Assembly (NCBI GenBank): GCA_003116975.1
Contig: BGKB01000021.1
Span: 744,001 to 808,000 of the forward strand
Direction: 5' to 3'
From: Aurantiochytrium sp. KH105
Lineage: Eukaryota > Sar > Bigyra > Thraustochytrida > Thraustochytriidae
DNA: 64,000 nt
The notes under the pieces were generated by a model. It made no database searches and was not told the DNA's origin. It saw only the letters and a list, made by a program, of their open reading frames with translations. The position numbers and the translations under genes are program-made. Below, piece by piece: positions 30,021 to 40,248 of this stretch (the stretch's first letter is position 1; the number at the start of each line of letters is the position of its first letter).

Positions 30021-30090
30021 GCAAAAGGATCACTGCCAGCTGAGCTCATGAGCAATCCCGCCAAGCAGGTCCGAAGTAATGAGAACAACA
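30021..30090 (+). pseudogene. decayed partial duplicate of the START-domain gene
   Basis: These bases align without gaps to 29152-29219 inside the START gene. Counting by hand from the second codon, 53 of 66 bases match (about 80%). The translated stretch AKGSLPAELMSNPAKQVRSNEN mirrors SKGALPVEFMNNLTKQVQSYEN of the parent. Similarity fades upstream (weakly to about 29993) and downstream of 30095. It has no start or domain context, so it is a non-functional remnant of a local duplication, not a gene. The surrounding spacer 29867-30288 holds nothing else visible except a T-run at 30187-30199. Confidence 0.75.
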
Positions 30091-30288
30091 TTCATTCCTT
30101 ATTTTGTGCTAAACTTCCGGAGAGTCGATATCTTGATCGTCACGATTTGCGCGGCTTGTTGGCAGATGTGCGAAGGATCGAGATTCTTTTTTTTTTTTCC
30201 ACTCCTTGAATCAATCAGAGAGGGCTCCTAGGGTTAAGCTGATGAGATAAGCGCCATTGTATAATCGTTCAGACAGACCCTTCCCAAA

Positions 30289-31314
30289 TCATTCCAATGT
30301 TTCGAGGAGCTTTGCAATCGCGAAGTCAACAGGCGGCGCCATGTGCGGGAGCGCGTTGGGAAAATTTTGAACGTGTGGCGCAACGCTGGAGATGGAAGCC
30401 ACAACGCGGTCCGTGGGGACCAGTTTGTCGGTAGATGACATGTGCAGGTGAAAAGCAATCTCTGGTCCAAGCTTGGAGAGGTCTGCAAGAACCAGTGGGA
30501 GCTTCTTCGCCTGAGAGTTCGTGGTCAGGCGTCCTAGGAACGCTCCAACAAACAGATAGTAGGCGTTGGCGCGATTTACATCATGAGCGACTTCTTGCGA
30601 GAGCTCGGGGCCCAGAGCTTCTCGAGTCTCCTCGTCGAGCGAGCTGATGAACTTTTCCTCGTCCAGTGGGAACATGGCGTTCATCATGTACGGGGCCATG
30701 CGCGACTCGAGCAGTCGCGTCATAAGCGCAAAGGTGCAGCCTGTGCCCATGGACCGCTCCCAAAAGTTCTCTTCTCGTGTTTGCCATGGGATTCCAGAGA
30801 TGCAGCATACACCTCGCAATTGTAGTCCCAGCCCCGGCTCGCTCGCGAGCTTGACGGCAAGAACGGCGGCGGGGGTCCACCCGCCGGAGATGCCCATGGT
30901 AAACACTTGATCAATCCCGAGATGCCTGAGTAGTGCAACCATGTCTTGCGCGGTACGTTCTAGGTACTCGCTTACGTTCATGGCTCCAAGCCAGTCGCCG
31001 TAGGGCTCAGAGACCCCAACACCGGCAGCAGAAACATTAATGAGCGTGACATTGTACTTTTCCAGAAGGGGGAGGACCTGTGCTGTCCGCCACACGTGGT
31101 ACAGCCGTCCTGTGCAGGTCGTGCACACAATGTTCAGTATGGCAGTCTGGTGTCCGCTGTTTCGCACAAAGTACTCGAGGTTGCGTCCATCTGAAGGTCG
31201 AGCAAAGATCTCCGCGCCAATCTCCTCTCGCTCGCTTTGAGAGGGCAAAGGCACCAGCGGCTCGAGCTCGTATACGTTCTGAGCCACACGACGATTCCAA
31301 CAGCAGCAGCTCAT
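30289..31314 (-). CDS. alpha/beta hydrolase with Cys-rich N-terminus
   Basis: This encodes 341 residues from an ATG at 31312-31314. The fold is alpha/beta hydrolase: strand VFTMGISGGW carries the G-x-S-x-G elbow with nucleophile Ser143. A likely acid is Asp296 in HMSSTDKLVP and the histidine is probably His324 in ALPHMAPP, in the usual order. A core strand before the elbow reads VTLINVSAAGVGVSEPYG, the typical turn of this fold. The N-terminus MSCCCWNRR has three adjacent cysteines, suggesting S-acylation and membrane attachment (inference). There is no signal peptide. The substrate is unknown. It is not closely similar to the hydrolase at 1-590 by eye. Confidence 0.88.
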   Translation of the reverse strand: MSCCCWNRRVAQNVYELEPLVPLPSQSEREEIGAEIFARPSDGRNLEYFVRNSGHQTAILNIVCTTCTGRLYHVWRTAQVLPLLEKYNVTLINVSAAGVGVSEPYGDWLGAMNVSEYLERTAQDMVALLRHLGIDQVFTMGISGGWTPAAVLAVKLASEPGLGLQLRGVCCISGIPWQTREENFWERSMGTGCTFALMTRLLESRMAPYMMNAMFPLDEEKFISSLDEETREALGPELSQEVAHDVNRANAYYLFVGAFLGRLTTNSQAKKLPLVLADLSKLGPEIAFHLHMSSTDKLVPTDRVVASISSVAPHVQNFPNALPHMAPPVDFAIAKLLETLE

Positions 31315-32287
31315 CTTTGCGATGTCCTTCTCTTACACCTAGCCGTTCGGGTTCTGGCTGGAGGGCTGCAGAGCTCTGGGACAGGGAGTGCGACAGTCTT
31401 GTGGAAGCAATTGTCGCAAACGAGATCAGTTACGAAAAAGGTTATTTTGTAACCTCTGCAAGTGTAACCGTCCATTCCAAGGAAGAAAAAGGGGTCGAAG
31501 TTGTTGCCTTCAAGTTCAAGTTCAAATTGAATGTCAGCGCCTCGGGCTTGACTCTAAGAACAGAAGATCTTTGGCTTGGATGCGACTGCGACTACGCTCC
31601 TTTCTATCTGGCCCATGTGCGCGTGACAGACTCGGACAGAGTTCCGACAAAGAGTCAAATCGGCCCCACATGCGACAATAACGTGCCCAGTATACACTCA
31701 CGAACCATTCCTTTCTTCTGCCATGGCTGCATTCTGAATTCTAATAATTGATCCACATTCCCGAAGACCTGATGCCAGGCGGGAAACTGCTTTAAGGTCG
31801 CGCGTGCACAACACGCCGGGTGCATTCGGTGTGTACATCCAAATTAACCCTAGTATAGTCATAGACCTACATAGCAGAAATGGACCAGGGGCACGGCCCC
31901 GGGACCACTGAGCCGAATAGACCTGGCAGCGACGAGAATCGATGCCAGAAGCCGGCAGAACCGAAACCCACCGGAATATTGAACTATGCACCAAAGCTAT
32001 CTCCGAGCAGCAGCGTGAGAAGCATACAATCTACCTTCCCGTTTCGTTCTAGCCACGGAACGGAAATTCTTTTACGTTTATCGAAATCAACTTCTTCTTT
32101 CTATTCTTTGAAACCTTTGAGGATTTACCGTCAACAACTTTTTCACATTGTTAAGACCCACGCCCATTCCATTCGAGCGGCAAGAAACGTTGCATCTTGT
32201 GGTTAGTTCGCAGCGCATTGAATAAGTGGGTAGAATAGCGGCGTTTACAGTATGCTTTGTTTGTTTTTTTGTCTATAATCGTTACAT
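31315..32287. other. intergenic, no gene seen
   Basis: About 970 bases lie between two minus-strand genes. A plus-strand frame reads through 31400-31751 but overlaps the promoter of the hydrolase, and most of its length is antisense to that gene; no domain is visible. A single AACCCTAG occurs near 31847. Confidence 0.45.
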
Positions 32288-33379
32288 CTATTTTGCCGCG
32301 GCAGGCGCGACGGCGTCCGAAGCGACGTCCTTGTCAACACAAATCGAAACAAAGGTCGGGAAACGTGGCTTGCCGCTCTTGGTGCTAAGCTCCTGAAAAC
32401 GGTACGTCACGATCGTGCCAATTGCAGGCGGCTTGTTTCGGTCTGCGTCCGTAAATCCAGATCCAACTTTGAAGGTCTGCCCGCAAGCCATGCGCACGAC
32501 GAGAGCGCCAAGACGTCCAGCATTGCGTCCCTTGCCCTTTTCATGCGCGATGACCTCTCCCTCTGCATCAAAGAAGCGCTTCGCTTTGAGCAGGGTATTC
32601 GATCGACGCGGCTCGTACACGGACTGAGGGGCGCGCAACATGACACCCTCGCCGCCACTCTTGGTGATTTCGTCGAGGGTTTTTTCAAGATGCGCTCGGC
32701 CCGTGCAGCGCGTCTGCGGCACAATGGTGATGCGAGGGTGCCTCTTGTCGGGTCCAAAGCGTTCGAGAAGCTTGCGATGGCGGTCCTCGAATCCGAGAGG
32801 ATGCAGCGTAGGCGAGTCGAAGACGTTGTAGCGCAGCGAGGCGTGCCATGTTTCTTGGCCTGTTTTCTTGACTGCGGATGTGGTTTCGCGAAATTTGCCG
32901 CGTCCAAGAAAGAGTTCGCCGTCGAGGGCGAGGTCCGACGGTAAGGTTTCGAGAAAGGATTTGGGCGCAGGGAAGACCTTGCCGTTGCGCGAAAGCAGCT
33001 CGCTACCGTTCCAGCATGCGCGCAGACCGTCAAGCTTTTCGCTCAACCACCATCCTGTCGGGTCGTCCTTCTCTTCACTATACGTATTTGCCAGGAGGCA
33101 AGGCGCGTTCTCGCGCCTCCAGCGCACGAGGCTCGGTGCGTATGGCGCCTCAGCATCTTGGACGGTCTTGGGCGCGGCGCAAGACTCGCTCTTGGCACGC
33201 TTTGCCGCGGGTGCGACGTCCCTCGCAATCGTGCGCTTTCCGCGCAGCTTGGCATCGAGACGGGGCTCGTTCTCGGTCTCGATCACGACCACGACGTCCT
33301 CCTCGACGTCCAGCTCGGATGTCTGCGAGCAGAGATTAACCACTTCGATTGTCTCTTGCGGCGTCATGGCTTGGATCAT
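32288..33379 (-). CDS. small ATP-dependent DNA ligase
   Basis: This encodes 363 residues from the first ATG (33377-33379). The frame is open 32 codons further upstream but lacks ATG. The first ~90 residues are a tail with a bipartite-looking nuclear signal (KLRGKRT...AAKRAK). The nucleotidyltransferase domain follows: motif I SEKLDG with the adenylated Lys115, motif III LALDGELFLGRG (Glu155), motif IV GGEGVMLR (Glu244) and motif V LLKAK (Lys265, Lys267). The C-terminal OB fold reads KGRNAGRLGAL, then FKVGSGFTD and IGTIVTYRFQEL. This minimal two-domain layout, without the large DNA-binding domain of ligases I, III and IV, matches the LigE/LigB-like, kinetoplastid and chlorovirus-type ligases. 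It seals nicks using ATP, probably in the nucleus or an organelle. It is divergent from the helicase at 33919. Confidence 0.92.
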   Translation of the reverse strand: MIQAMTPQETIEVVNLCSQTSELDVEEDVVVVIETENEPRLDAKLRGKRTIARDVAPAAKRAKSESCAAPKTVQDAEAPYAPSLVRWRRENAPCLLANTYSEEKDDPTGWWLSEKLDGLRACWNGSELLSRNGKVFPAPKSFLETLPSDLALDGELFLGRGKFRETTSAVKKTGQETWHASLRYNVFDSPTLHPLGFEDRHRKLLERFGPDKRHPRITIVPQTRCTGRAHLEKTLDEITKSGGEGVMLRAPQSVYEPRRSNTLLKAKRFFDAEGEVIAHEKGKGRNAGRLGALVVRMACGQTFKVGSGFTDADRNKPPAIGTIVTYRFQELSTKSGKPRFPTFVSICVDKDVASDAVAPAAAK

Positions 33380-33918
33380 CTTTTCAGGGTTTGTTGTCCT
33401 AAGCTTGTCGTTGGCCGTGCGTCTCGCGTGTTTCGACGATTCGATCAAGCACGACCAGCCGAAAGGTCTTGTCAAGGAGGCTTGGATGGCTCTTGCGTTT
33501 CCGTTTTGCTTTTCCTCCCCGCGCTGCGCTGCGCCGCCACCCTCGCGCCCTTGTCCCGAACCTGTTCGGCAACCCGCGCGTCGCTCTCCCCGCCCTCCAA
33601 CTCGCTCTCTGCAGCGCGTTCCGCAACGCGCGCAGGCTCTCCTCCCCCTTCTTTACTGCAGTAAGAGCAGCAGAATCGCCGCAACCCGTTTTCGCCCGCT
33701 GGCTCCCGCCGCAAGAAGGCGAAAGCAAGCAAAGGGGCGAGTGAGTGGCTCCGCGGAAGAGCGAGCTGCTTGGCGCGGCGCTGCAGAGCGCGTTGGAGCA
33801 CGAGCGCGTCGGAGCGCGCGCGTGCGTGGAGAGCCGAGGCCGGATCGCGGCGCGCAAGAGGAGAGAGGAGAGGAGAAGAGAGGAGAAGAAAAGAGAAGAG
33901 AAGAGAAGAGAAGAGGAG
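33380..33918. promoter_or_regulatory. divergent promoter between DNA ligase and helicase
   Basis: This is 539 bases between two opposed ATGs. It ends in a purine-only (GAGAA)n-like run at about 33858-33918, directly before the helicase ATG, probably its 5' UTR. No shared 15-bp motif is seen here. Confidence 0.45.
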
Positions 33919-35610
33919 ATGGACGCGAAGAAGGCGGGCGCGGGCAAGAAGCCCCGCGGCCACAAGCGAGGACGCGAGGCCCGGGCGACGGCGACGGCGC
34001 GCAAGGTCGACAGCGAGCGCGAGGAGGCGGGGGAGGCTGCAGAGGAGCAGGAGATGGTGAAGCCTGTGCGCGAGATCGACGACGAACGGCTGCCGGAATG
34101 CTTTGGCGCGAGCTTTCGCAATAGCCGCGGGGCCCTCAAGCAACCGACAGAGGTCCAGAGCGTGGCGTGGCCAGCGCTCCTGGCGCAGCGAGACGTCCTC
34201 GGTGTGGCACCGACGGGATCCGGCAAGTCCATTGCGTACGTGCTGCCAGCCTTGGCGCACGTGCTGGAGAAGCAGCGTCTTGCCAAGGCCGAGAAACGTT
34301 CGTGCTCGGCGGCCAATAGTCCAAGCGTGGTGACGCTCTTGCCGACGCGCGAGCTCGCGCAGCAAGCATGCGCGACGGCGCATCGATTTTGCAAACCGTA
34401 CATGGTGAACTGTCTTGCGGCGTACGGTGGCAAGGATCGCGCCGAACAGGTCGAGCGACTGAGAAGTGAGAACGTGGAGATCTTGTTCGCGACGCCTGGG
34501 CGGGCGCTGGATCTCGTGCGAGCTGAAGATCTGAGCTTAGAGTCGACGACCTTTTTCGTGCTCGACGAGTGCGACCGCATGCTAGACATGGGGTTTGAGC
34601 CGCAGCTGCGCGACTTTGCCTCTGCCTTGCGCAAAGACGGTCACGAGACGCAGAATGTCTTGCTGAGCGCAACCTTTCCGGCCAAACTGCAGCGCATTCT
34701 CAAGGACCTTGCATTGCTTGCGCGGGACCCGCTGCGTTTCCGTGTGAACCCCGGCGGCGCGGTCGTGCCGTTCGGCGACGGCTCCGACGGAGCTTTGGAA
34801 GCTGACGAGACGGAGCTCTCCTTGCAGGCTGCGTCTGCGGAGCAAACGGCTGCGGCCGCGCAAGGCATTGCGTCGTCGATTACGCAGATTGTTCAGGTCT
34901 GCGCCGAGCACAAGAAGCCCATGAAGTTGGCCAAGTTCCTGGACAAGGTGGACGCCGAAGACCGTGAGCAGAATCGCACGCGGAATCCGAGTAGTATTCT
35001 CATCTTTTGTACAAAGATCAAGACGGTCAAGTTTGTGGAGAGCTTTTTGCGCAAGGAGCAAGGACTTGCGTCTGGCAAACAGCCATCGCAGTCGCAGCAG
35101 CACCAGCAGCAGCGTTCGTCTGGGAAGTCATTTCAGCGATCGGCTGGCAAGCAAAAGCAGCAGCAGCAGGCAGGGAAGCGGCGATGCGTTGCCCTGCACG
35201 GTAATCTCTCCCAAGATGAGCGTGAACGTGCGTTGCGCGACTTTCGCGCGGGCAAGGCGCGCATTCTGGTCGCGACGGACGTGGCTGGACGCGGCATCGA
35301 CATCAAGGGGCTTCCGTTCGTGGTGAATTATGATTTTCCAGGCTCCCTGGAGGTGTATGTTCATCGAGTCGGACGAACGGGTCGCCAGGATCGTCCGGGC
35401 GTGGCCTATTCTTTCTTTACGCGAAATATGGCGCCGCTGGCGCCGAGTCTTATTGAACTTCTTAAGGCCTCACAACAAAAGGTTGACCCGTTTTTGCAAC
35501 GCCTCGTCGATCAAGGAGAGGACGATCCGGATTTGAAGAAGATTCGAGAGCGGCAGCAAAAACGTCGCAAGAAGAATGAAACGGACGAAAAGGCGAAGAA
35601 GGATAAATGA
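33919..35610 (+). CDS. DBP3-like DEAD-box RNA helicase with DECD in motif II
   Basis: This encodes 563 residues from the ATG right after the purine run (MDAKKAGAGKKPRGHKRG). The basic N-terminus (1-45) suggests nucleolar targeting. The motifs are in order: Q-motif region QPTEVQSVAWPALL, Walker A APTGSGKS (Lys103), Ia PTRELAQQ, Ib ATPGR, II DECD from Asp216, III SAT at 250-252, IV SSILIFCTK, V ATDVAGRGIDI and VI HRVGRTGR from His482. A Gln/Ser-rich insertion (about 385-420) lies between motifs IV and V. WPALLAQRDVLGVAPTGSGKS is closest in wording to yeast Dbp3, a 60S-biogenesis helicase; DBP2/DDX5-type is the alternative. DECD instead of DEAD keeps the catalytic Asp-Glu pair. The tail is Lys-rich, as in nucleolar helicases. 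Confidence 0.9.
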   Translation: MDAKKAGAGKKPRGHKRGREARATATARKVDSEREEAGEAAEEQEMVKPVREIDDERLPECFGASFRNSRGALKQPTEVQSVAWPALLAQRDVLGVAPTGSGKSIAYVLPALAHVLEKQRLAKAEKRSCSAANSPSVVTLLPTRELAQQACATAHRFCKPYMVNCLAAYGGKDRAEQVERLRSENVEILFATPGRALDLVRAEDLSLESTTFFVLDECDRMLDMGFEPQLRDFASALRKDGHETQNVLLSATFPAKLQRILKDLALLARDPLRFRVNPGGAVVPFGDGSDGALEADETELSLQAASAEQTAAAAQGIASSITQIVQVCAEHKKPMKLAKFLDKVDAEDREQNRTRNPSSILIFCTKIKTVKFVESFLRKEQGLASGKQPSQSQQHQQQRSSGKSFQRSAGKQKQQQQAGKRRCVALHGNLSQDERERALRDFRAGKARILVATDVAGRGIDIKGLPFVVNYDFPGSLEVYVHRVGRTGRQDRPGVAYSFFTRNMAPLAPSLIELLKASQQKVDPFLQRLVDQGEDDPDLKKIRERQQKRRKKNETDEKAKKDK

Positions 35611-35790
35611 GAGGTTCCTTTTTTCTTTTGACGACTAGCAAATAAAGTTGCAAAAGGTTTGTGGACGTCGCACGCGTGTTGCTGTAAGCTGAGGTTTTCT
35701 ACTTGGAGGACTGGAGCTTCACTCGATGCGCCGCCAGAATTGGAGAGTAAGAATTATAAAAATTTACAATTATACAAGAATTACCAATAC

Positions 35791-36582
35791 CTACCCGCTA
35801 CATGCTTTTATATCTCCTTGTCGCAGGCGTGCTGCGTGGTACGTTTTGGCAATGGCGCGCTCCATGGTTGCTCCACCCGGTCGATCGCGAAGACGAAGCG
35901 TTGCGAGCTTACGGGCAAAGGCAGGCGGATCGAGGTGCAAAAGTGAGCTCTTCTTGGTGGCTAGCGTTGCAAGATCCAGCCATTGCGTTAGGCTCTGGTC
36001 TGATGGCTTGCTTGGGAGGACCGCGCACAACACGTGATCTGCCACGGCGGCGAGGGGAGCAGCGGGGATCTGCTTCTCGGCCAGCAAGACGCGCCACTTT
36101 TGTGCGGAGAACTTGCACTTTGGCAAAGCTTCTTGCCAATCTGCAGACGAGGCAACGCAAAGCACAGTAGCATTGGGAGTTTCGTTTGCAAGCTCACGTT
36201 CGAGGTGGAGAAGAGAGTTCGAGACGCCGTTCCCTCGAGACGCGTCGCCGTCCTCAACGTCCTCGACGCTGAGACGAGCGAGTTCCTCTGCGGTTGGGAG
36301 AAGATCGCGGAGGGGAATACGCGCTGCAGGCCACTCTGGCCCCGTCCTTGGGGCCGGATCGAAGACCGAGACAAGTCGCAACGGTAGAGCTACCGCGTTT
36401 TGCGGGTCTCGCGCGGGCAGCTGGATGGCAAGGAGACCCGTCTTGGTGTTGTGCGGCGCATCCTTGGCGCGCGCGGACGACTCGCCCCGCAAGGCGGCTT
36501 GGGCGTCGCTCGTTAGCGCCGCTGCGGCGACCTCGCGGCCCTGACCAGCCTCCCGCGCACGCAAAAACGCTGCCCAGTCCAT
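35791..36582 (-). CDS. hypothetical protein, 263 aa
   Basis: This single exon runs from an ATG at 36580-36582 (MDWAAFLRAREAGQGREVAA). The protein is Ala- and Leu-rich with alternating helices and a few strands (TGLLAIQLP, VALPLRLVSVFD, NATVLCVASSADW). The C-terminal third reads SSLLHLDPPAFARKLATLRLRDR. There is no signal peptide, membrane segment or recognised domain. Composition and length argue for a real gene. It converges on the helicase, with only 180 bases between the stops. Function unknown. Confidence 0.65.
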   Translation of the reverse strand: MDWAAFLRAREAGQGREVAAAALTSDAQAALRGESSARAKDAPHNTKTGLLAIQLPARDPQNAVALPLRLVSVFDPAPRTGPEWPAARIPLRDLLPTAEELARLSVEDVEDGDASRGNGVSNSLLHLERELANETPNATVLCVASSADWQEALPKCKFSAQKWRVLLAEKQIPAAPLAAVADHVLCAVLPSKPSDQSLTQWLDLATLATKKSSLLHLDPPAFARKLATLRLRDRPGGATMERAIAKTYHAARLRQGDIKACSG

Positions 36583-36849
36583 GCCGTCAGAAAACCAGTG
36601 CGATCACAAGGATTCTGTCGTCTCGTCATGGTTAGCGTTCTTGGGGGAGTGGGGAAAAGGAGGTGGAAAACAGCCATTGGCGACTTCTTTTGGTGACGAT
36701 GCGCTGAGACTCTCGATTCAAATGGTTCGAAGGACCTTGGACAAAGACTAACGAAGAACAAGAATTGCAAGAAGGAAAAACGGCGGGCCGATGGTCCTGG
36801 AATGACACAAAGGAAGTGGACGTTGCTGCTGCTGCTGCCTTTACTCTGT

Positions 36850-37336
36850 CGCAGTCTTAGTCTGGCGATCTGGGATCTTCCTTTCCGCATCAGAAATCAA
36901 TCGATCTGCGCAAACCGCGTCTCGAAGGCAGCTTATGAATTTCGTCGTACGATTTCCTGTCATCATCTTCGTATTTGAGCAGTGCGCAGGAGCATGAGTT
37001 TCCTTGCAGCACTTTTGCTTTCTCGAAGGTAGCTCATGAATTTTGTCGTACGATTTCCTGTCATCAGCTTCATATTTGAGCAGTGCGCAATAGCATGACT
37101 TTCCTTGCAACACTTTTGCTTTGGCGCAGTCTTGTTGTCTTGCCTTCCACATCAGACATCAATTGGCGCAAGTGGCTTCTCGAAGGTAGCTAATCGACGA
37201 TGCCCGTCACGATGAGCTTGCGCCTATATGTAGCTCACGAACTTCGTCGTACGACTTCCTGGTAATCCATGATCATCTCTGGAATCGTCTTTGGACAGTG
37301 CGCAGGAGCATGATTCTGTTGTTGCAACACTTTCGC
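36850..37336. repeat. diverged direct repeats, about 101-bp unit, three copies
   Basis: Copies begin at the word TCTCGAAGG at 36920, 37021 and 37178. The first two are spaced 101 bases and share GTCGTACGATTTCCTGTCAT, the words TTTGAGCAGTGCGCA and TTCCTTGCA. The third is longer and more diverged. Flanks at 36850-36919 and 37127-37177 also match each other (CGCAGTCTT, CATCAGA-ATCAAT, GCGCAA). A minus-strand ORF through them shows no domain. They could be a degenerate minisatellite or remnants of an unrecognised element. Confidence 0.8.
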
Positions 37337-37604
37337 GAGAAAAAGAGAGAGAGAGTCAAGCAGAAAAAGACCGGTCGCGGAATTCGAGCGACGCAGGTCC
37401 GAGCAAAGTGGAAAGCGTTGGGCAAGATGGACGGCTGGTTTCCCTTCCTTGGGTGCGCACGGCTCGAACGAGCGCGCTCCTCCTGCGCCTCACTCGAGAC
37501 CGACCGACCGACCGACCGACCGACCGTGGCGTCTGTTTCTTCAACCGAACAATAAAAAAGGCACTACGGACGGCGTCGCTCATTTTCAAAGGCGTCCATC
37601 TTCG

Positions 37605-37688
37605 CCAACATCTTTCCTTTCGTGGGTGGCAGACGATGCGGACCAACATCTTTCCTTTCGTGCGTGGATCATGCAGATGATGCGGACC
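37605..37688. repeat. short direct repeat, two copies of about 40 bp
   Basis: The word CCAACATCTTTCCTTTCGTG occurs at 37605 and 37643, each followed by a similar stretch ending GATGCGGACC. Confidence 0.85.
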
Positions 37689-40089
37689 AAAAAAAAAACC
37701 TTTTGAAGGAAAATTCCAAGCAAAAAAAAATAAAAAAATGTTTCAAATTATAAAAAAAGAAAAAGAAAAAAAAGAGAGAGGGAGTCGGTCCAGGGTGGGA
37801 TTGACCGTGGGTGCAGGCGCGGAGACCTTTATCACGTGGAAGCGTTCGTTGAGAGCGGGTTCCCGCTGCGGGCACTTCGACCCTCCCAACCCCACTACCC
37901 TCTTCTCGCTGAACCCTACCTGCCTCACGCCGCGGCTGTGTGATGCTAGTTTCCCGTCCTCGCCCCTCCCAGCGGGGCAGCGTCCTCTGCGCCAAGAAGC
38001 TCATGTCGCGCAGCTGCGGGGCTCCATGCCTCTCCACAGCGGCGAGGCGGCGGCACTCTCCCCGCAGAACGCGGACCGCCATGATGCGCAGGACGTGCAG
38101 GCCGCCCCCCAAGGCGCGCGGAATGAGTGGGTAGTTGGACTTGGAAGTGTGGCGTTCCCGCCCACCTCCCACCAGTCCAGTCTCGCCGTGTATGGCCTGG
38201 TGGGTGGCGGCGGCCGCTCCTCTGCCGCCCACTGGCTTGCTTGGTTGCTTGCTTGGTTGCTTGGTTGCTTGGCAGGGCAAAGGCTGCCTGCCACACCTAG
38301 CTAGCTGGCTGGCTGGCCGAGGCGGCGCTTTCTTTCCCTTCTACGCTTTGGCCACTGTCGGGCTTGGCGCTTTGGCGCACTTGGGCGAAGCCGAGGTCAA
38401 CTGCGCGGCGCGGGATAGCGCTGTTGGCACGCGCGCATAGCGCACTTGCGAGGATCGCGCCCGGAGCTCTCTCCGCCGCGCCGCGCGTGCTGCGTGCCGG
38501 GGAGATACAAGTTCTGCGCGCGCGCATGCTTCCGTGGTAGCCGTCCGCCCTGGCGCCGTAGCCGTTACGAATTCACGCGCCGCGCTGCGGCAGGCTTCAT
38601 TCAGGCTGCTGCTACTGAGCTCAGCGCCAATGGCTGTGACAGGCAGCTGGCTGCAGCTCGCAGCTGCTGCTGCAGCCTCGCGCCGCCCTGGATCACGGCG
38701 AGCCCACATCCACCGTGCCGCTCGCCATGGTCGCTGTCGCTTGCTCAGTGCTGCACGCGCCCGTGCACGCGCTGCCGCCCCGCCCTCTCGGCACCGCGCT
38801 CGCTCGCGCGCGAGCGAGCGCTCTGAGGAAAAAAAGATGGCCCTCTTTCTGCGACAGCGACAGCGATGGCGACAAACTCGCAGGCTCCGCGCGGCGCGGT
38901 CGCAGCCGCCGCGCCCGGCCGCCGCGCCCGGCCGCCGCGCGCCGCGAGATCGATCTTGAAGGCCTTCCCTCGCGGCGCGCGGCGGCCGGCTCTGGCTCCG
39001 GCTCTGCGGAAGTGGGCTGCGCGCTGCAGGCGGCTGGATTCTTCGAAGGAAACTGGCGGGGGCGCCTCGTGAATGTGGCGGTCCGCGCCGCCACCGGCGT
39101 GGACTGGACGAGCGAGCCGATCGCTCGATCGAGCGATCGATCGTTGATAGACTGTGATTCCTGGATTGATTTATTGGTCGATCGATTGCCTGATCGAGCG
39201 AGGGCGACCCGTACAAGGAGTGCCAGAAGAGCGTCGTGGACGTCAGCGAGGACGGGTATGCATCACATCAGCCACGCCGCGTGCAGGAGGCCGCGCGGAA
39301 CAGCCGGAGAAGCGCAGCTCGAGGCCGTCGTTGCGCTTGACCGGGCAGGCATGAAGCGGCAGCTGGGCCCCGATCGAGTCGCGCGCTCGGCGAGGCGAGG
39401 CGAGCCCAGCCTTGGCGAGGTGAAGCGCGGCGCGGGCCTCGCGCATACCTTCCCCTCGCCCTCGCGCGGCCTGCCTGGACACACGCAAAAGCGACGAGCG
39501 CGACGCGCATGCGTGCTCGGAAAGGCGGGTGGTTGGTGGATTTTGGTTGATTTATTGGCTTCCGCGGCTTACAGATAGAGGGTGAGTAGTTAGTTGGTTG
39601 CAGGCCGGCGGGAGGGGGAGGAAGCAGGCCGCTGCCGGTGCCGGCCTCCGCGAGGCGACGCGCCGAGGCCTCCTGGGAGGGGAGGCGAGGAGGGGAGAAA
39701 GGGCGAGCGCAGGAGACGGGGGCGAGCGGCGAGTGACGAGGAGAAGAGGTGAAGCTGGGCCGGGAGGGCCGGGGCTCGAAAGGATTTGTTTTTGACATCT
39801 TTTTTTACTGCCACTGGTGTTTCTTTTTCTTCTTTTTGAATTTTGAATTTTCACGAAAAAAAATTGACTGTGAATTTCGAATTTTTGAATTTGAATTCTG
39901 TTCAGAACAGAGTGCTTCCTGCCGTGCAGTGCCACTGGCAGTGAAAGAAGTGGACTCCGGCGTCCCTCCCTGGCGATCGGCCAGGTCGGAGCATGGCGCG
40001 GCCGCAGGTCCCTCGTTCCCTCCCTCGCTCGCCGCAGCAGCCGCGAGGGGCCGAGCGAGGCCGGGACGCGCGGGGCCAGCAAGGCACGA

Positions 40090-40248
40090 GAGGCGAGGCA
40101 AGGCGAGGCAAGGCGAGGCGAGGCGAGGCGAGGCGAGGCGAGGCGAGGCGAGGCTGCGGCGGGTTTTTCCTTCCTCGTTCTTTCTTTCTTTTTCTTTCTT
40201 TTTCTTTCTTTCTTTCTTTCTTTCTCTCCTTCTTTCTTCCTTTCCTTT
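40090..40248. repeat. (AGGCG)n followed by (TTTC)n pyrimidine tract
   Basis: A pentanucleotide array (AGGCG/AGGCA) spans about 40090-40155, and a TTTC-rich tract spans about 40177-40248, separated by about 20 bases. Confidence 0.9.

Noticed and set aside
33380-33475. Upstream extension of the DNA ligase as a mitochondrial presequence
   Set aside because: The extension begins with TTG, has no ATG, and overlaps the divergent promoter; the ATG at 33379 is the simplest start.
39118-39139. Perfect 22-bp palindrome CGATCGCTCG/CGAGCGATCG as a transposon end or origin
   Set aside because: It lies in a CGAT-rich simple-sequence patch with no target duplication, partner repeat or gene nearby.
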